From an uncultured Clostridia bacterium (lineage in GTDB: Bacteria > Bacillota > Clostridia > Christensenellales > Borkfalkiaceae), in contig CALWCH010000018.1 of NCBI GenBank assembly GCA_944376335.1, positions 1-33,991 of the forward strand: a stretch of 33,991 nt of DNA, written 5' to 3'. Made by a program: the position numbers and the translations under genes. Below, in pieces: positions 1 through 7,426 of the stretch; positions within the stretch are counted from its first letter, which is position 1, and every line of letters starts with the position of its first letter. The notes beneath the pieces were generated by a model. It had not been told where the DNA came from and did not search any database. It saw only the letters and a list, made by a program, of their open reading frames with translations.

Positions 1-1095
1 ATGGCAGAGCACATGCTCATTTTGGGCGTCACCTATCCCGACGGCACCAAGAAGTATGTGGCGGCTGCATTCCCCTCGGCGTGCGGCAAGACCAACCTTG
101 CCATGCTCATCCCCCCCAAGCACTATAGAGACCTCGGCTACAAAGTCGAGACGGTGGGCGACGACATCGCATGGATCCGCGTGGGCGAGGACGGCAGGCT
201 GTGGGCGGTCAACCCCGAGAACGGCTTCTTCGGCGTCGCGCCCGGCACCAACGACCACTCCAATCCCAACGCGCTTGCAGCGACGAGAAAGGGCACCATC
301 TTCACCAACGTTGCCATCAACCCCGAAGACAACACGGTGTGGTGGGAAGGTCTTTCGAAGCCCGCGCCCGCGCACCTCATCGACTGGCTCGGCCACGACT
401 GGACGCCCGAGAGCGGCGTGAAGGCGGCGCACCCCAACTCCCGCTTCACGGCTCCCGCCGTCAACTGCCCCTGCATCTCCCCCGAATTCAACTCCAAGGC
501 GGGGGTTCCGCTTGACGCCATCATCTTCGGCGGCCGCAGGGCGACGACCACTCCCCTCGTCTATCAGTCCCGCGACTGGAACCACGGCGTGTTCGTCGGC
601 TCCATCATGAGCTCGGAGACGACCGCTGCCGCAACGGGTGCCGTCGGCGTGCTCCGCCACGACCCCATGGCGATGAAGCCCTTCTGCGGCTACCACATGG
701 GCGACTACTTCGCACATTGGATCGAGATGGGCAAGAAGGTCAAGAACCCGCCCAAGATCTTCAACGTCAACTGGTTCCGTCAGGACGAGAACGGTGAATT
801 CCTCTGGCCCGGCTTCGGCGACAACATGCGCGTGCTCGACTGGATCTTGAAGCGCTGCGACGACAGTATCGAGGCGCAGGAGACCGCCATCGGCTACGTT
901 CCTTACGCGAAGGACATCGACATCGAGGGCCTCGACTACTCCGTCGAGACGCTCAAAAGCATCCTCTATGTGGACAAGGCGCGCTGGAGCATGGAGGCGG
1001 ACGAGATCGCCGAGTTCTACAAGCAGTTCGGCGACAAGCTGCCTCAGGAGCTCAAGGACAACCTTGCGACCCTCAAGGCAAACTGCGAGAAGTAA
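1..1095 (+). CDS. pckG: Phosphoenolpyruvate carboxykinase (GTP), C-terminal part
   Basis: The enzyme interconverts oxaloacetate plus GTP with phosphoenolpyruvate, CO2 and GDP in the cytosol. The P-loop FPSACGKTN lies at residues 24-32, followed by the metal-binding kinase-2 stretch VGDDIAW (about 52-58), the GGRRATTTPLVYQSRDW block and the FCGYHMGDYF segment. All are hallmarks of the GTP-using family rather than the ATP-using PckA family. Only 364 residues are present against roughly 600 for the family. The window's first ATG is an internal methionine (the family has a conserved AEHMLI stretch here), so the real start lies upstream of the window. A strong terminator follows the stop, so the gene ends its transcription unit. 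Confidence 0.95.
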   Translation: MAEHMLILGVTYPDGTKKYVAAAFPSACGKTNLAMLIPPKHYRDLGYKVETVGDDIAWIRVGEDGRLWAVNPENGFFGVAPGTNDHSNPNALAATRKGTIFTNVAINPEDNTVWWEGLSKPAPAHLIDWLGHDWTPESGVKAAHPNSRFTAPAVNCPCISPEFNSKAGVPLDAIIFGGRRATTTPLVYQSRDWNHGVFVGSIMSSETTAAATGAVGVLRHDPMAMKPFCGYHMGDYFAHWIEMGKKVKNPPKIFNVNWFRQDENGEFLWPGFGDNMRVLDWILKRCDDSIEAQETAIGYVPYAKDIDIEGLDYSVETLKSILYVDKARWSMEADEIAEFYKQFGDKLPQELKDNLATLKANCEK

Positions 1096-1124
1096 CGCAT
1101 CTTAACACACGGACGTATGCAAAA

Positions 1125-1176
1125 GAGGAGCGCGCCACGCTTTCGGGCGACGGAGCGCTCCTCTCCGTCTTTTTCA
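1125..1176 (+). terminator. Rho-independent terminator of pckG
   Basis: GAGGAGCGC at 1125-1133 pairs with GCGCTCCTC at 1155-1163, followed by a T-rich run to about 1174. It sits 30 bases after the pckG stop. Confidence 0.8.
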
Positions 1177-1187
1177 GGCAACCTCAC

Positions 1188-2507
1188 ATGATCCATCGAA
1201 ATCAACAGGACGCACCCATCAACGCGCTGTTTTTGTGGACGTTCGTCATCAACATCGTCATTCCCAAGGCGGGAATCAAGTTTGCAGGCATTCCGCTCAC
1301 GATCGGAAACGTCATGATCGGGCTGCTCCTTGTCTACTCCCTGCTCATCGGTGACGTGGGGAGACGCAAGCTCACCCGCCCCTTCCTCTTCTTTGCGCTC
1401 GGCTGCTGCTTCTGGATCGCACGGTTTACGGCGGCTTATGCGGGAGGGAGCTCTCTCTCGGAGTTCATCGGCTATCTCGTTCCGCTGTGCATCTATCCCG
1501 CCGCCTACTTTCTGACGCCCCTCTATGTCACGACGCGCCCGCAGATACGGCGGCTTGCGCGCATCCTCTTCTGGTGTCTTTTGTTCCTCTTCGGCTATAC
1601 CTTGCTGCAGGCGGCGTTCGGTATCGGGGCAGTGGATATCCCGGGCATCACCGTCAACTACAGCGACTACGCCGAAAATCCTTCCGCATGGTGGCTGGAG
1701 AAGAGCAACGCCGTGGGAGATGCGAGCAAGATGGTATCTACCTATCAGAACGGAAATCTGTTCGGCGTGACCATCATCCTGCTCTTCCCCATCGCCCTCT
1801 CTTCCGAGCGGCGGCTGCCCGTCAAGGTCATCTTTTGGGCGCTCTTTATTCTCAGTGTACTGCTTGCGGGCTCGCGCACCGTCTATCTGGGGCTTATGCT
1901 GCTGGCGGCGTACTATATTGTGCGCAGCCTCGCCCACATGCGCTTCAAAGTCGGAACGCTCGCCGCCCTCGTCGCCACGATGTTAGCGGCCGTTGTCCTG
2001 CTCGCCGTCGTCGTCACAAACTTTGCCCCCGACATGTTCGACCGCGTTTTGAGCATCTTCGACCTGGAGACGCTGCTGCAGGGCGCAGGCAGAACGGGCG
2101 GAGCGATCGAGTACTTCACTTGGCTTCTGCAGCACCCCGCGGCACTGCTCTTTGGCGGCTTCGGCATGGACTACGAGGGCTTTGCCTACGAGATGACGTA
2201 CATCTGCGTCTTTCTCTTGGGCGGCATGTTCGGGTTTGCGCTCTTCATGGCGTTTCTTATAACGGCGCTTAAAGAAGCGTTAAAGGGGCTATCTCGGGGA
2301 GATGCGCTCGCCCGTGCGCTGTTTATCGGCCTCGTCGTCTACTGGATCACGGCGTTCGTCGAGGGCGGCTACTGGCTGCCGCCCATAGCGTGGAACGTGT
2401 GGGCGATCGCGGGCATTGCAAGGTGCTATTGTACAGTATTCTTAAAGGGAACGGCCCTTCCGGCTGCCGTCGGAAACATCAACTCACGGGCTTACGCATT
2501 CAACTGA
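1188..2507 (+). CDS. O-antigen ligase / polymerase-like polytopic membrane protein
   Basis: The 439-residue protein is almost entirely hydrophobic, with about ten to twelve predicted membrane segments. It carries the motif LAGSRTVYLGLMLL near residue 225, typical of the Wzy/WaaL (O-antigen ligase) family. A larger extracytoplasmic loop around residues 155-185 precedes that motif. Members join or polymerise surface polysaccharides or link glycans to carriers; the substrate cannot be read from sequence. No other glycan gene is adjacent, which makes this an orphan. The chosen ATG has no visible Shine-Dalgarno and starts only about 14 bases after the terminator T-run. No clear promoter is visible either, so the start is uncertain. 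Confidence 0.7.
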   Translation: MIHRNQQDAPINALFLWTFVINIVIPKAGIKFAGIPLTIGNVMIGLLLVYSLLIGDVGRRKLTRPFLFFALGCCFWIARFTAAYAGGSSLSEFIGYLVPLCIYPAAYFLTPLYVTTRPQIRRLARILFWCLLFLFGYTLLQAAFGIGAVDIPGITVNYSDYAENPSAWWLEKSNAVGDASKMVSTYQNGNLFGVTIILLFPIALSSERRLPVKVIFWALFILSVLLAGSRTVYLGLMLLAAYYIVRSLAHMRFKVGTLAALVATMLAAVVLLAVVVTNFAPDMFDRVLSIFDLETLLQGAGRTGGAIEYFTWLLQHPAALLFGGFGMDYEGFAYEMTYICVFLLGGMFGFALFMAFLITALKEALKGLSRGDALARALFIGLVVYWITAFVEGGYWLPPIAWNVWAIAGIARCYCTVFLKGTALPAAVGNINSRAYAFN

Positions 2508-2509
2508 AA

Positions 2510-2539
2510 GGACGGCACCTCGCGTGCCGTCCTTTTTTT
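2510..2539. terminator. Bidirectional terminator after the O-antigen-ligase-like gene
   Basis: GGACGGCAC (2510-2518), a five-base loop and GTGCCGTCC (2524-2532) are followed by seven Ts. The minus strand reads the same stem with a short T run, so it can also stop the convergent minus-strand gene. Confidence 0.9.
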
Positions 2540-2596
2540 GCCGTGTTGTTTGAGCGCTCTTTCAAGCGATGTCTTTTAAATGGTGTTTCCCCATTC

Positions 2597-3260
2597 TCAG
2601 ATGAGATCGCAAATTTCATGATAATACAAACTTTCGAAAATATCGAGAAGGAAATAGACGTCGCGTTCAAAAAGTTTCAGCCGCTTATAGGGTTCGAGCG
2701 GCGTGCTCTCGCGGAACTCCTTCGTCAGACAGCGAACAAGGTCGGAATTCTTGTACTCGTCGAAATCTTCCTCCCAGATGTAACGGTAATAGGGGCGCAG
2801 CGAGCCCGGTTCACAGACCCCGCCCTGAATATGATCTCCGCCGCCCAATCGGCGCAAGTTTGAATACAGCTCTCTGCGCTCTTCCGCGGTCATCTTCTCC
2901 AAGGGCTGCCCCGCCCATCGCAAACAGGGGAATTATCCAAAATTTGCGTATAAAATCGGAAAATTCCTGAGACGGACGGAATAAATAGATGATGCTAAGG
3001 ATCGTGCCGGCTGCCACGGTCAGATTGACGATAAACGTCAGAACAACAAAGTACTTCGGCATCGCTCTCTTTAATCCGACACAGAAGATCCGCTTCCACA
3101 GCGGATAGGAAAAATAGGGGTACTCGGCTTTCAATTCCGCCTTACTTTTCTTGACTTTTTTAGCGGCTTCTTTTATTTCATCCTGAGAAATAAAAACTTG
3201 ACATCCCCAAAGCAACAACATGCAGACCATTCCGACGACCATATTTGGTAACGACACCAT
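2597..3260 (-). pseudogene. Frameshifted gene for a small membrane protein
   Basis: Two overlapping reading frames look like one gene. The upstream part (ATG at 3258-3260) begins with a hydrophobic segment, then a basic amphipathic stretch and a second membrane segment near residues 70-95. It then runs into unrelated arginine-rich residues. The downstream part (to 2597) has no good start of its own (only TTG at 2921-2923) but reads as a well-behaved acidic cytoplasmic tail, beginning around QPLEKMTAEERRELYSN. The frames cross near 2908-2918, at a GC run with three or four identical bases in a row. One inserted or lost base there would restore a protein of about 220 residues. It may be a real frameshift mutation or an assembly error. 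An AAAGGGG ribosome site and a promoter are intact. Function unknown. Confidence 0.6.
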
Positions 3261-3334
3261 GATGCATCACCCCTTTGCAAATCAAAGCCGACCCGCTGCC
3301 CCGCTTCAAGGAAGCGCTTGCCTCGTCCGCCCTC

Positions 3335-3363
3335 ATGATACTACAAAAAAAGCGCCCTGTCAA
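3335..3363 (-). promoter_or_regulatory. Promoter of the frameshifted membrane-protein gene
   Basis: Read on the minus strand: TTGACA (3363-3358), 17-base spacer, TATCAT (3340-3335). It gives a leader of about 68 bases to the ATG at 3260. Confidence 0.7.
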
Positions 3364-3398
3364 TCTCCGAAATTCAACAAGCGGACGCTCTGCCCGCG

Positions 3399-3420
3399 AA
3401 AAGACCGCCCCGAAGGGCGG
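3399..3420 (-). terminator. Terminator of the surface-protein gene
   Basis: On the minus strand, CCGCCC, loop TTCG and GGGCGG are followed by TCTTTT. It lies 50 bases after the stop of the gene ending at 3470. Confidence 0.7.
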
Positions 3421-3469
3421 CCTTTCCTCTGTTTTGCTCTGTTTTGCGCTATTTTACGCTCACTTACTC

Positions 3470-5989
3470 TTACTTTTTCTTGCGGAGCACGAAGTAGAGC
3501 ACGACGCCGACTGCCAGCACTGCGACGACGCAGCCCGCAATGATCCAGCCCACTGCGCCGTTCCCTTCCTCGGGTTCGGGTTCGGGTTCGGGCTCGGGCT
3601 CGGGTTCGGGCTCGGGTTCGGGCTCGGGCTCGGGCTCGGGTTCGGGCTCGGGTTCGGGTTCGGGCTCGGGCTCGGGTTCGGGCTCGGGCTCGGGTTCGGG
3701 CTCGGGCTCGGGTTCGGGCTCGGGCTCGGGTTCGGGCTGCGATTCGAGCGCATAGCTTGCCGCGGTGCCCGAAACCTCGAACGCCGCCAAAAGGTACACA
3801 TTCTCGCCCTTTGTGACGACGGCAAGGCCCTCGGGAGCGACGTCGCCCTCGGTGGCGCCGTTGAAGTCACGGGTGTTCACATAGTTGACGTACTCCGCCG
3901 CTGCGGGGTCGGTGATGTCGTAGACCATGATGCCGCCGATGCGCTCGAGGGCGATGAGGGCGTACGTCCTGCCGCCCGCTTCGGCAACGGTGACCGCCTC
4001 GGGCTCGGTGCCCTTCTTGGCGGTGCGGCTCTCGAGCTCGGTGTCGTCGTTGGAGGCGTTGTAGTAGTCGGGCAAGAACTCCCAAGTGAGCGCCTCAAAG
4101 TCATTCCCGCTGTCAAAGACGAGCGTGAGGCCGTCCGCGCCCACTTCAAAGACAGAGAAGGAACGCGCGCCGTATAAGTAGTTCCCCTCGCCGATGCCCG
4201 CCTTGACGGTGTTATCCAAAACGCGCACCTTCTCTGCGGTGACGGTGCTGTCGACAGAGGTCAGCGTGCGCTTTTCCTCGTCGATAAACTCGCCCCACTC
4301 ACGGGCGTCGCCCTCGTTGGCGGTGAGAAGGTAAGTTTTTCCGTTTGCTTCATAGACGCTGATGCCGTCGGGCATGTAAACGCCGTAGGCCTCGTACGTC
4401 TTGGGAAGGTAGGTGCCGTCAGACTCGTCCAAATCGATGGCATTCTCTTCCAAAGAGTAGTCCTTGAAGCCGAGGGGCTCGACGGACGTGAACGCCGCGG
4501 CAGCGATATCGAGGACGGCGATCGCGTTGGCCTCCTGCAGGGCGACGTAGGCGGTATTGCCGCTCACGGCGATGTACTCGGGCTCCAAATCGGTCTCGGC
4601 GGGAACGATGGTGCCGTCCACCACGTTGAAGACGACGCCCGTCTCGGCAAGTTCACTTGCATCGAATGCCGCAAAATCTGCGATCTTCACGGTGCCCGTC
4701 TCGGTGTCGATGACGGTGACGGAGCCTGCGGGGTCGACGAGTTCCGCGCCGTAGCCCATGCGGGGTTCGCCCTCATCCGCCGTAAGAATATATCTGCCGT
4801 CCGCCGTATAGGTGACCATATCGGGCTGCACGCCCGTCGTGTAGACGGCGACGATCTCATTGTTCTCGTCAAGCACGGCAACGCGCCCCGCCTTGGTGTA
4901 ATCGGCATCCTGCAATGCAACCGCGATATTGCCCGACGTGGGGTCTGCAGCGACGCTCGTCATGTCGCCGTAGACGAAGGATGCGTCCTCTTCCTGCATG
5001 AGAGCGGCGATGTCGAGGCTCTCCACCTCGCCGAAGGTGCCGTCGTCCGCGACCGTGAACACGTTGAGAATGGACTCGGCGCCGTTGACGACAAATGCCT
5101 CGCCGCGCGCCTCGCTGTAGGAGACGATCTCTGCAACGCCGCCGTCCGCGTTGGCGTCGCCCAGCTTGACGCCGTCCACCTTCTCAATGGAGAGCGCCGC
5201 ATCTGCCGTGAAGCCGTCCTCTTTGACGGTGTACGTCTTCTGCGCCGAAATGGTCTCGCCCTTGCTGTTTTGTACGGGCACATCGGCGGGCATGACTTCG
5301 GAATAGTCGAGATCGTCCGCATCCGCCGCGTTGTCGTCGCTGTCGGCGTGCTCGTTGCGGCAGATGGCCTTCTTCTTGGACTGGATGTCCTCGTAGGCGC
5401 CCTCATAGGCGGGCGGGATCTGCGCATCTTCCGTATCATTGCCCTGCGCCGCGAGCGCATCCACATACCCCTCGGGGCGGTTCGTATCCGTCACCGCGCC
5501 CGCGAAGGTTTCCGTCAAAGTGACGGCGCCCGAGAAGAGCGCGACCGTCACCCCCTTGTTGTGCAGCTGCACATCCCACTCCATGTCGCCCTCGGGGATG
5601 AGATAGGCGGAGGAAGCGACCTTGTCCACCTGCCCGCAGCGGATGAGGAAGTACCCCTCTCCCTCGATGCTGCCCGAAAGGGCAAGCGTGTGCCAGGCGG
5701 TGTCGCCCCCGTCCGCGCTCGAGCGGTAGGAAAGCTGCCAGCCCTCGAGGGAGACGCTCTCCTCGGACTGGTTGTAAAGTTCGATAAAGCTGTGGCTGAC
5801 GACTTCCGCATCGTCGGAAGCGCCGAATACCTGGTTGACGACGACGTGCGGCACGCTGACGTCATACGCGCCGTCCTGCGTATAGGGCGTGCCGGGAAGG
5901 GCTGCCGCCATTGCCGAAACGGAAAGAGAGACCGCCGTGAGCGAGACGCCCATCGCTGCCGCAAGCAGCAGACTGAGTGCTTTTTTCAT
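3470..5989 (-). CDS. Exported, membrane-anchored surface protein: lamin-tail domain plus choice-of-anchor I propeller
   Basis: The 839-residue protein starts at the ATG at 5989, with AAGGAG nine bases upstream. It opens with a signal peptide ([14 protein letters not shown]..., cleavage near residue 28). Residues about 45-140 resemble a lamin-tail (LTD) beta domain ([23 protein letters not shown]). Residues about 240-740 match the choice-of-anchor I beta-propeller family, including [19 protein letters not shown] followed by DEGEPR. Next come 28 Pro-Glu pairs, then a single membrane segment and a final RKKK tail. No LPXTG motif is present, so it is probably anchored by the C-terminal helix, with the PE stretch as a rigid wall-spanning stalk. 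Relatives are often annotated as alkaline-phosphatase- or phytase-like, but no catalytic residues can be assigned. It is a single-gene unit with its own terminator. Confidence 0.85.
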   Translation of the reverse strand: MKKALSLLLAAAMGVSLTAVSLSVSAMAAALPGTPYTQDGAYDVSVPHVVVNQVFGASDDAEVVSHSFIELYNQSEESVSLEGWQLSYRSSADGGDTAWHTLALSGSIEGEGYFLIRCGQVDKVASSAYLIPEGDMEWDVQLHNKGVTVALFSGAVTLTETFAGAVTDTNRPEGYVDALAAQGNDTEDAQIPPAYEGAYEDIQSKKKAICRNEHADSDDNAADADDLDYSEVMPADVPVQNSKGETISAQKTYTVKEDGFTADAALSIEKVDGVKLGDANADGGVAEIVSYSEARGEAFVVNGAESILNVFTVADDGTFGEVESLDIAALMQEEDASFVYGDMTSVAADPTSGNIAVALQDADYTKAGRVAVLDENNEIVAVYTTGVQPDMVTYTADGRYILTADEGEPRMGYGAELVDPAGSVTVIDTETGTVKIADFAAFDASELAETGVVFNVVDGTIVPAETDLEPEYIAVSGNTAYVALQEANAIAVLDIAAAAFTSVEPLGFKDYSLEENAIDLDESDGTYLPKTYEAYGVYMPDGISVYEANGKTYLLTANEGDAREWGEFIDEEKRTLTSVDSTVTAEKVRVLDNTVKAGIGEGNYLYGARSFSVFEVGADGLTLVFDSGNDFEALTWEFLPDYYNASNDDTELESRTAKKGTEPEAVTVAEAGGRTYALIALERIGGIMVYDITDPAAAEYVNYVNTRDFNGATEGDVAPEGLAVVTKGENVYLLAAFEVSGTAASYALESQPEPEPEPEPEPEPEPEPEPEPEPEPEPEPEPEPEPEPEPEPEPEPEPEPEPEPEPEEGNGAVGWIIAGCVVAVLAVGVVLYFVLRKKK
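3571..3738 (-). repeat. 28 tandem hexamers encoding a Pro-Glu stalk
   Basis: The plus strand reads CGGG(C/T)T repeated 28 times without interruption. The minus strand encodes (Pro-Glu)n with mixed GAG and GAA codons. The six-base unit means copy-number change would alter stalk length but never the frame. Confidence 0.95.
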
Positions 5990-6021
5990 AAGCTCATACT
6001 CCTTGATGATTTGTCTCCTTG

Positions 6022-6030
6022 AGTATAACA
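6022..6030 (-). promoter_or_regulatory. Possible extended -10 promoter of the surface-protein gene
   Basis: On the minus strand TGTTATACT forms an extended -10 (TGnTATACT) about 33 bases before the start codon. No convincing -35 lies 17 bases upstream. Confidence 0.4.
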
Positions 6031-6102
6031 GCCGCTTTCCACGATTTTTCCATAAAGTTGTAAGGAGCGTGTAAAAAATGCCCGCACGCATGGGGGGAGA
6101 GG

Positions 6103-6131
6103 TTGAAAATGCCCGAAGATTCTGTTATAAT
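6103..6131 (+). promoter_or_regulatory. Promoter of the 117-residue gene
   Basis: TTGAAA (6103-6108), 17-base spacer, TATAAT (6126-6131); start codon 40 bases downstream. Confidence 0.85.
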
Positions 6132-6170
6132 ATCGTTATACAGAGAAATTTTATCTGATTGGAGCGAACG

Positions 6171-6524
6171 ATGACCGAGGACGAGAGAGTTTTACAATGC
6201 TTTGGCTTTTTAATAGAGCGCGGGTTTACCTTTGAGCGGGACTACTCGAAGGGCACGGACTCCACCTGCACGCAGATCTACCGCTTTAGGAAGGATGCTT
6301 ATAACTTTCTTGAGTACCGCGTCCTCTCGCAAAGGGAGCGCGCCCTCGTCGCCGTCGTGAAGGGGGAGAAGAAGTTCCCCTCGCTCGAAAAGCGCAATTC
6401 AGCCTTTGTGCGGGCTTGGAAATTAAAGCACCTCTTTTCCCCGACAGACGCGTGGGAATTCGCCGCCGCCCTTCTTAAAGAAGAGATACGAAGAACGGGG
6501 AATGTTTTGGGAATAGAGAAATAA
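6171..6524 (+). CDS. Hypothetical protein, 117 residues
   Basis: I do not recognise this protein. It is soluble-looking, mixed charged and aromatic, with no signal peptide or membrane segment. An RGFTFERDYSKG stretch and a basic central part suggest a small alpha/beta fold. ATG at 6171 is chosen over the in-frame TTG at 6159 because GGAG sits at 6161-6164 with ideal spacing. A strong promoter lies directly upstream, so it is a single-gene unit. The stop codon is immediately followed by dispersed structured repeat copy A, which may form its 3' untranslated region. Confidence 0.75.
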   Translation: MTEDERVLQCFGFLIERGFTFERDYSKGTDSTCTQIYRFRKDAYNFLEYRVLSQRERALVAVVKGEKKFPSLEKRNSAFVRAWKLKHLFSPTDAWEFAAALLKEEIRRTGNVLGIEK

Positions 6525-6878
6525 ATCGCGAAAATCTTTTACTTCGTAAAATCTTTCCGCGAGGGGTGAAGTCTCATCATCTCCCTGCCCCGTCGCCCGC
6601 GAACGTTTCTGTTCTCAAAGACAATAAGCGCAGGTATGCGCAAATTGAGTCCTGCTGCGCAAAAGCGTGGTTTTGCTTGCAGAGTAATTTTAGGGAACGC
6701 CTGTCTGTTGGCGCGCAGCGCAGGCAACCCTGCTTGCGCCATGATTATAACTCCCGCCCGCCCACCCAAAAAAGAGAGTTCACACCTCTCTCTTGTTTTG
6801 AAAAAGCGTGGTTTTGCTCGCGGCAGTTCATTTAAGAACGGCGGGAAGGAGAACCCTGCTCGCGCAAGTAAAATTAAA
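6525..6878 (+). repeat. Dispersed structured element, copy A
   Basis: Copy A begins right after the stop codon at 6524. Hairpin H1 is CGCGAAAATCTTTTAC (6527-6542) with GTAAAATCTTTCCGCG (6546-6561). Hairpin H2 is GCGCA-GGTA-TGCGC (6628-6641), directly followed by AAATTGAGTCC. Then come tandem H3-type units: GCAAAA...TTTTGC from about 6658, a GCAGG/CCTGC-type unit near 6716, and further partial units near 6805 and 6845. The spurious reading frames that cross it share the same translations as the other copies, which shows DNA-level rather than protein-level homology. A terminator follows at 6880. Confidence 0.85.
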
Positions 6879-6906
6879 ACGTCCGTCTATCAAACGGACG
6901 GTTTTA
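6876..6906 (+). terminator. Terminator at the end of element copy A
   Basis: CGTCCGT (6880-6886), seven-base loop, ACGGACG (6894-6900), then GTTTTA. AAAAC precedes the stem, so it could work on both strands. Confidence 0.75.
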
Positions 6907-6938
6907 TGATTGTTATAAAAAGATTTTCGCGAAATAAA

Positions 6939-6967
6939 TTGACGTGTTTATCAAACTATGATATAAT
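6939..6967 (+). promoter_or_regulatory. Promoter of the small-peptide (candidate toxin) mRNA
   Basis: TTGACG (6939-6944), 17-base spacer, TATAAT (6962-6967). The predicted transcript starts near 6974-6977, at GCAACAGAG. Confidence 0.85.
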
Positions 6968-7049
6968 GCGAATTAGGCAACAGAGAAGCCGTAGGCGGTT
7001 AGCCCCTTGGGGAAAATTATGAGTAATTTTCTTGAAAGGGGGTGGTCAT

Positions 7050-7154
7050 ATGGATTTATTCATCCTTTACCTTCTTCAGCTTTTAGTAGAAGAAGGCTTT
7101 GTCATCTCTTTCAGAGTTACAAAGGATAAGATTTATCTGATCATAAAAAAATAA
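7050..7154 (+). CDS. 34-residue hydrophobic peptide, candidate type I toxin
   Basis: The peptide has a hydrophobic N-terminal half (MDLFILYLLQLLV), a short acidic turn (EEG) and a basic tail ending in IIKK. Its size and character match small membrane toxins of type I toxin-antitoxin systems, although I cannot place it in a named family. A very strong ribosome site (AAAGGGGG, 7035-7042) lies eight bases before ATG 7050. Its own promoter, a structured leader with CCCCTT (7003-7008) able to pair with AAGGGG of the ribosome site, and a shared bidirectional terminator frame the gene. A convergent antisense transcript overlaps its 3' end. An alternative frame from ATG 7019 lacks a ribosome site. 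Toxicity is inferred, not seen. Confidence 0.7.
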   Translation: MDLFILYLLQLLVEEGFVISFRVTKDKIYLIIKK

Positions 7155-7195
7155 CCGCCCAACAAGTTGGCAGCTTTTAGCGGCGGTTATTTTTA
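7146..7195. terminator. Shared bidirectional terminator of the toxin mRNA and antisense RNA
   Basis: ATAACCGCC (7151-7159) pairs with GGCGGTTAT (7182-7190), and T runs flank the stem on both strands. The toxin stop codon lies inside the left arm. The leader has GGCGGTT (6994-7000), a second possible partner for AACCGCC (7153-7159). Confidence 0.85.
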
Positions 7196-7238
7196 ACTGA
7201 AGCTCGGGGCTGACCGCTGAACGGCATCCCTCTGTTGC
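7146..7238 (-). ncRNA. Antisense RNA converging on the toxin mRNA (candidate antitoxin)
   Basis: A strong minus-strand promoter starts an RNA of about 93 bases near 7238 that ends in the shared terminator. It is complementary to the 3' end of the peptide mRNA. Its first bases (GCAACAGAGGG, then a GCCG...CGGT hairpin and CAGCCCC) closely resemble the first bases of the toxin mRNA (GCAACAGAGAAGCCG...CGGTTAGCCCC). The two RNAs therefore share homologous 5' ends. The layout resembles the fst/par and txpA/ratA type I loci. The RNA itself is a prediction. Confidence 0.65.
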
Positions 7239-7244
7239 TCCTTT

Positions 7245-7273
7245 AGTTTATCACCTTTTTTTCGATTTGTCAA
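7245..7273 (-). promoter_or_regulatory. Promoter of the antisense RNA
   Basis: On the minus strand: TTGACA (7273-7268), 17-base spacer, TAAACT (7250-7245). Confidence 0.8.
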
Positions 7274-7307
7274 CCGTGTTCACGCAAAAATATTTGTATC
7301 TATTCAA

Positions 7308-7331
7308 AACGCTCATCAAACAGATGGGCGC
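7308..7331. other. Hairpin in the gap before the flotillin terminator
   Basis: CGCTCATC pairs with GATGGGCG across a five-base loop, with one wobble pair. It resembles the terminators at 6880 and 22931 but has only a weak T run. I see no gene in 7274-7383. Confidence 0.35.
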
Positions 7332-7375
7332 TTCTTCATTTCACTTACTCGGTGCAAAGAGGCGCAATGTAATAC

Positions 7376-7410
7376 AAAGCAAAGCGGCGCGGCCAAATCG
7401 GGCGCGCCGC
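7376..7410 (-). terminator. Terminator of the flotillin gene
   Basis: GCGGCGCG (7384-7391) pairs with CGCGCCGC (7403-7410). On the minus strand a T-rich stretch follows. It lies 17 bases after the flotillin stop. Confidence 0.65.
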
Positions 7411-7426
7411 AGCAAGTTTTTAAGAT

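Noticed and set aside
1044-1937. 297-residue minus-strand frame over the O-antigen-ligase-like gene
   Set aside because: Composition is that of an antisense shadow. The plus strand gives coherent membrane segments and a family motif.
3540-3755. Plus-strand Gly-Ser repeat protein
   Set aside because: It is only the complement of the Pro-Glu hexamer repeat and has no ribosome site or family.
7019-7129. Alternative small frame starting at ATG 7019 in the toxin mRNA
   Set aside because: It has no ribosome site, while the frame at 7050 has a near-perfect one and gives a membrane-toxin-like peptide.
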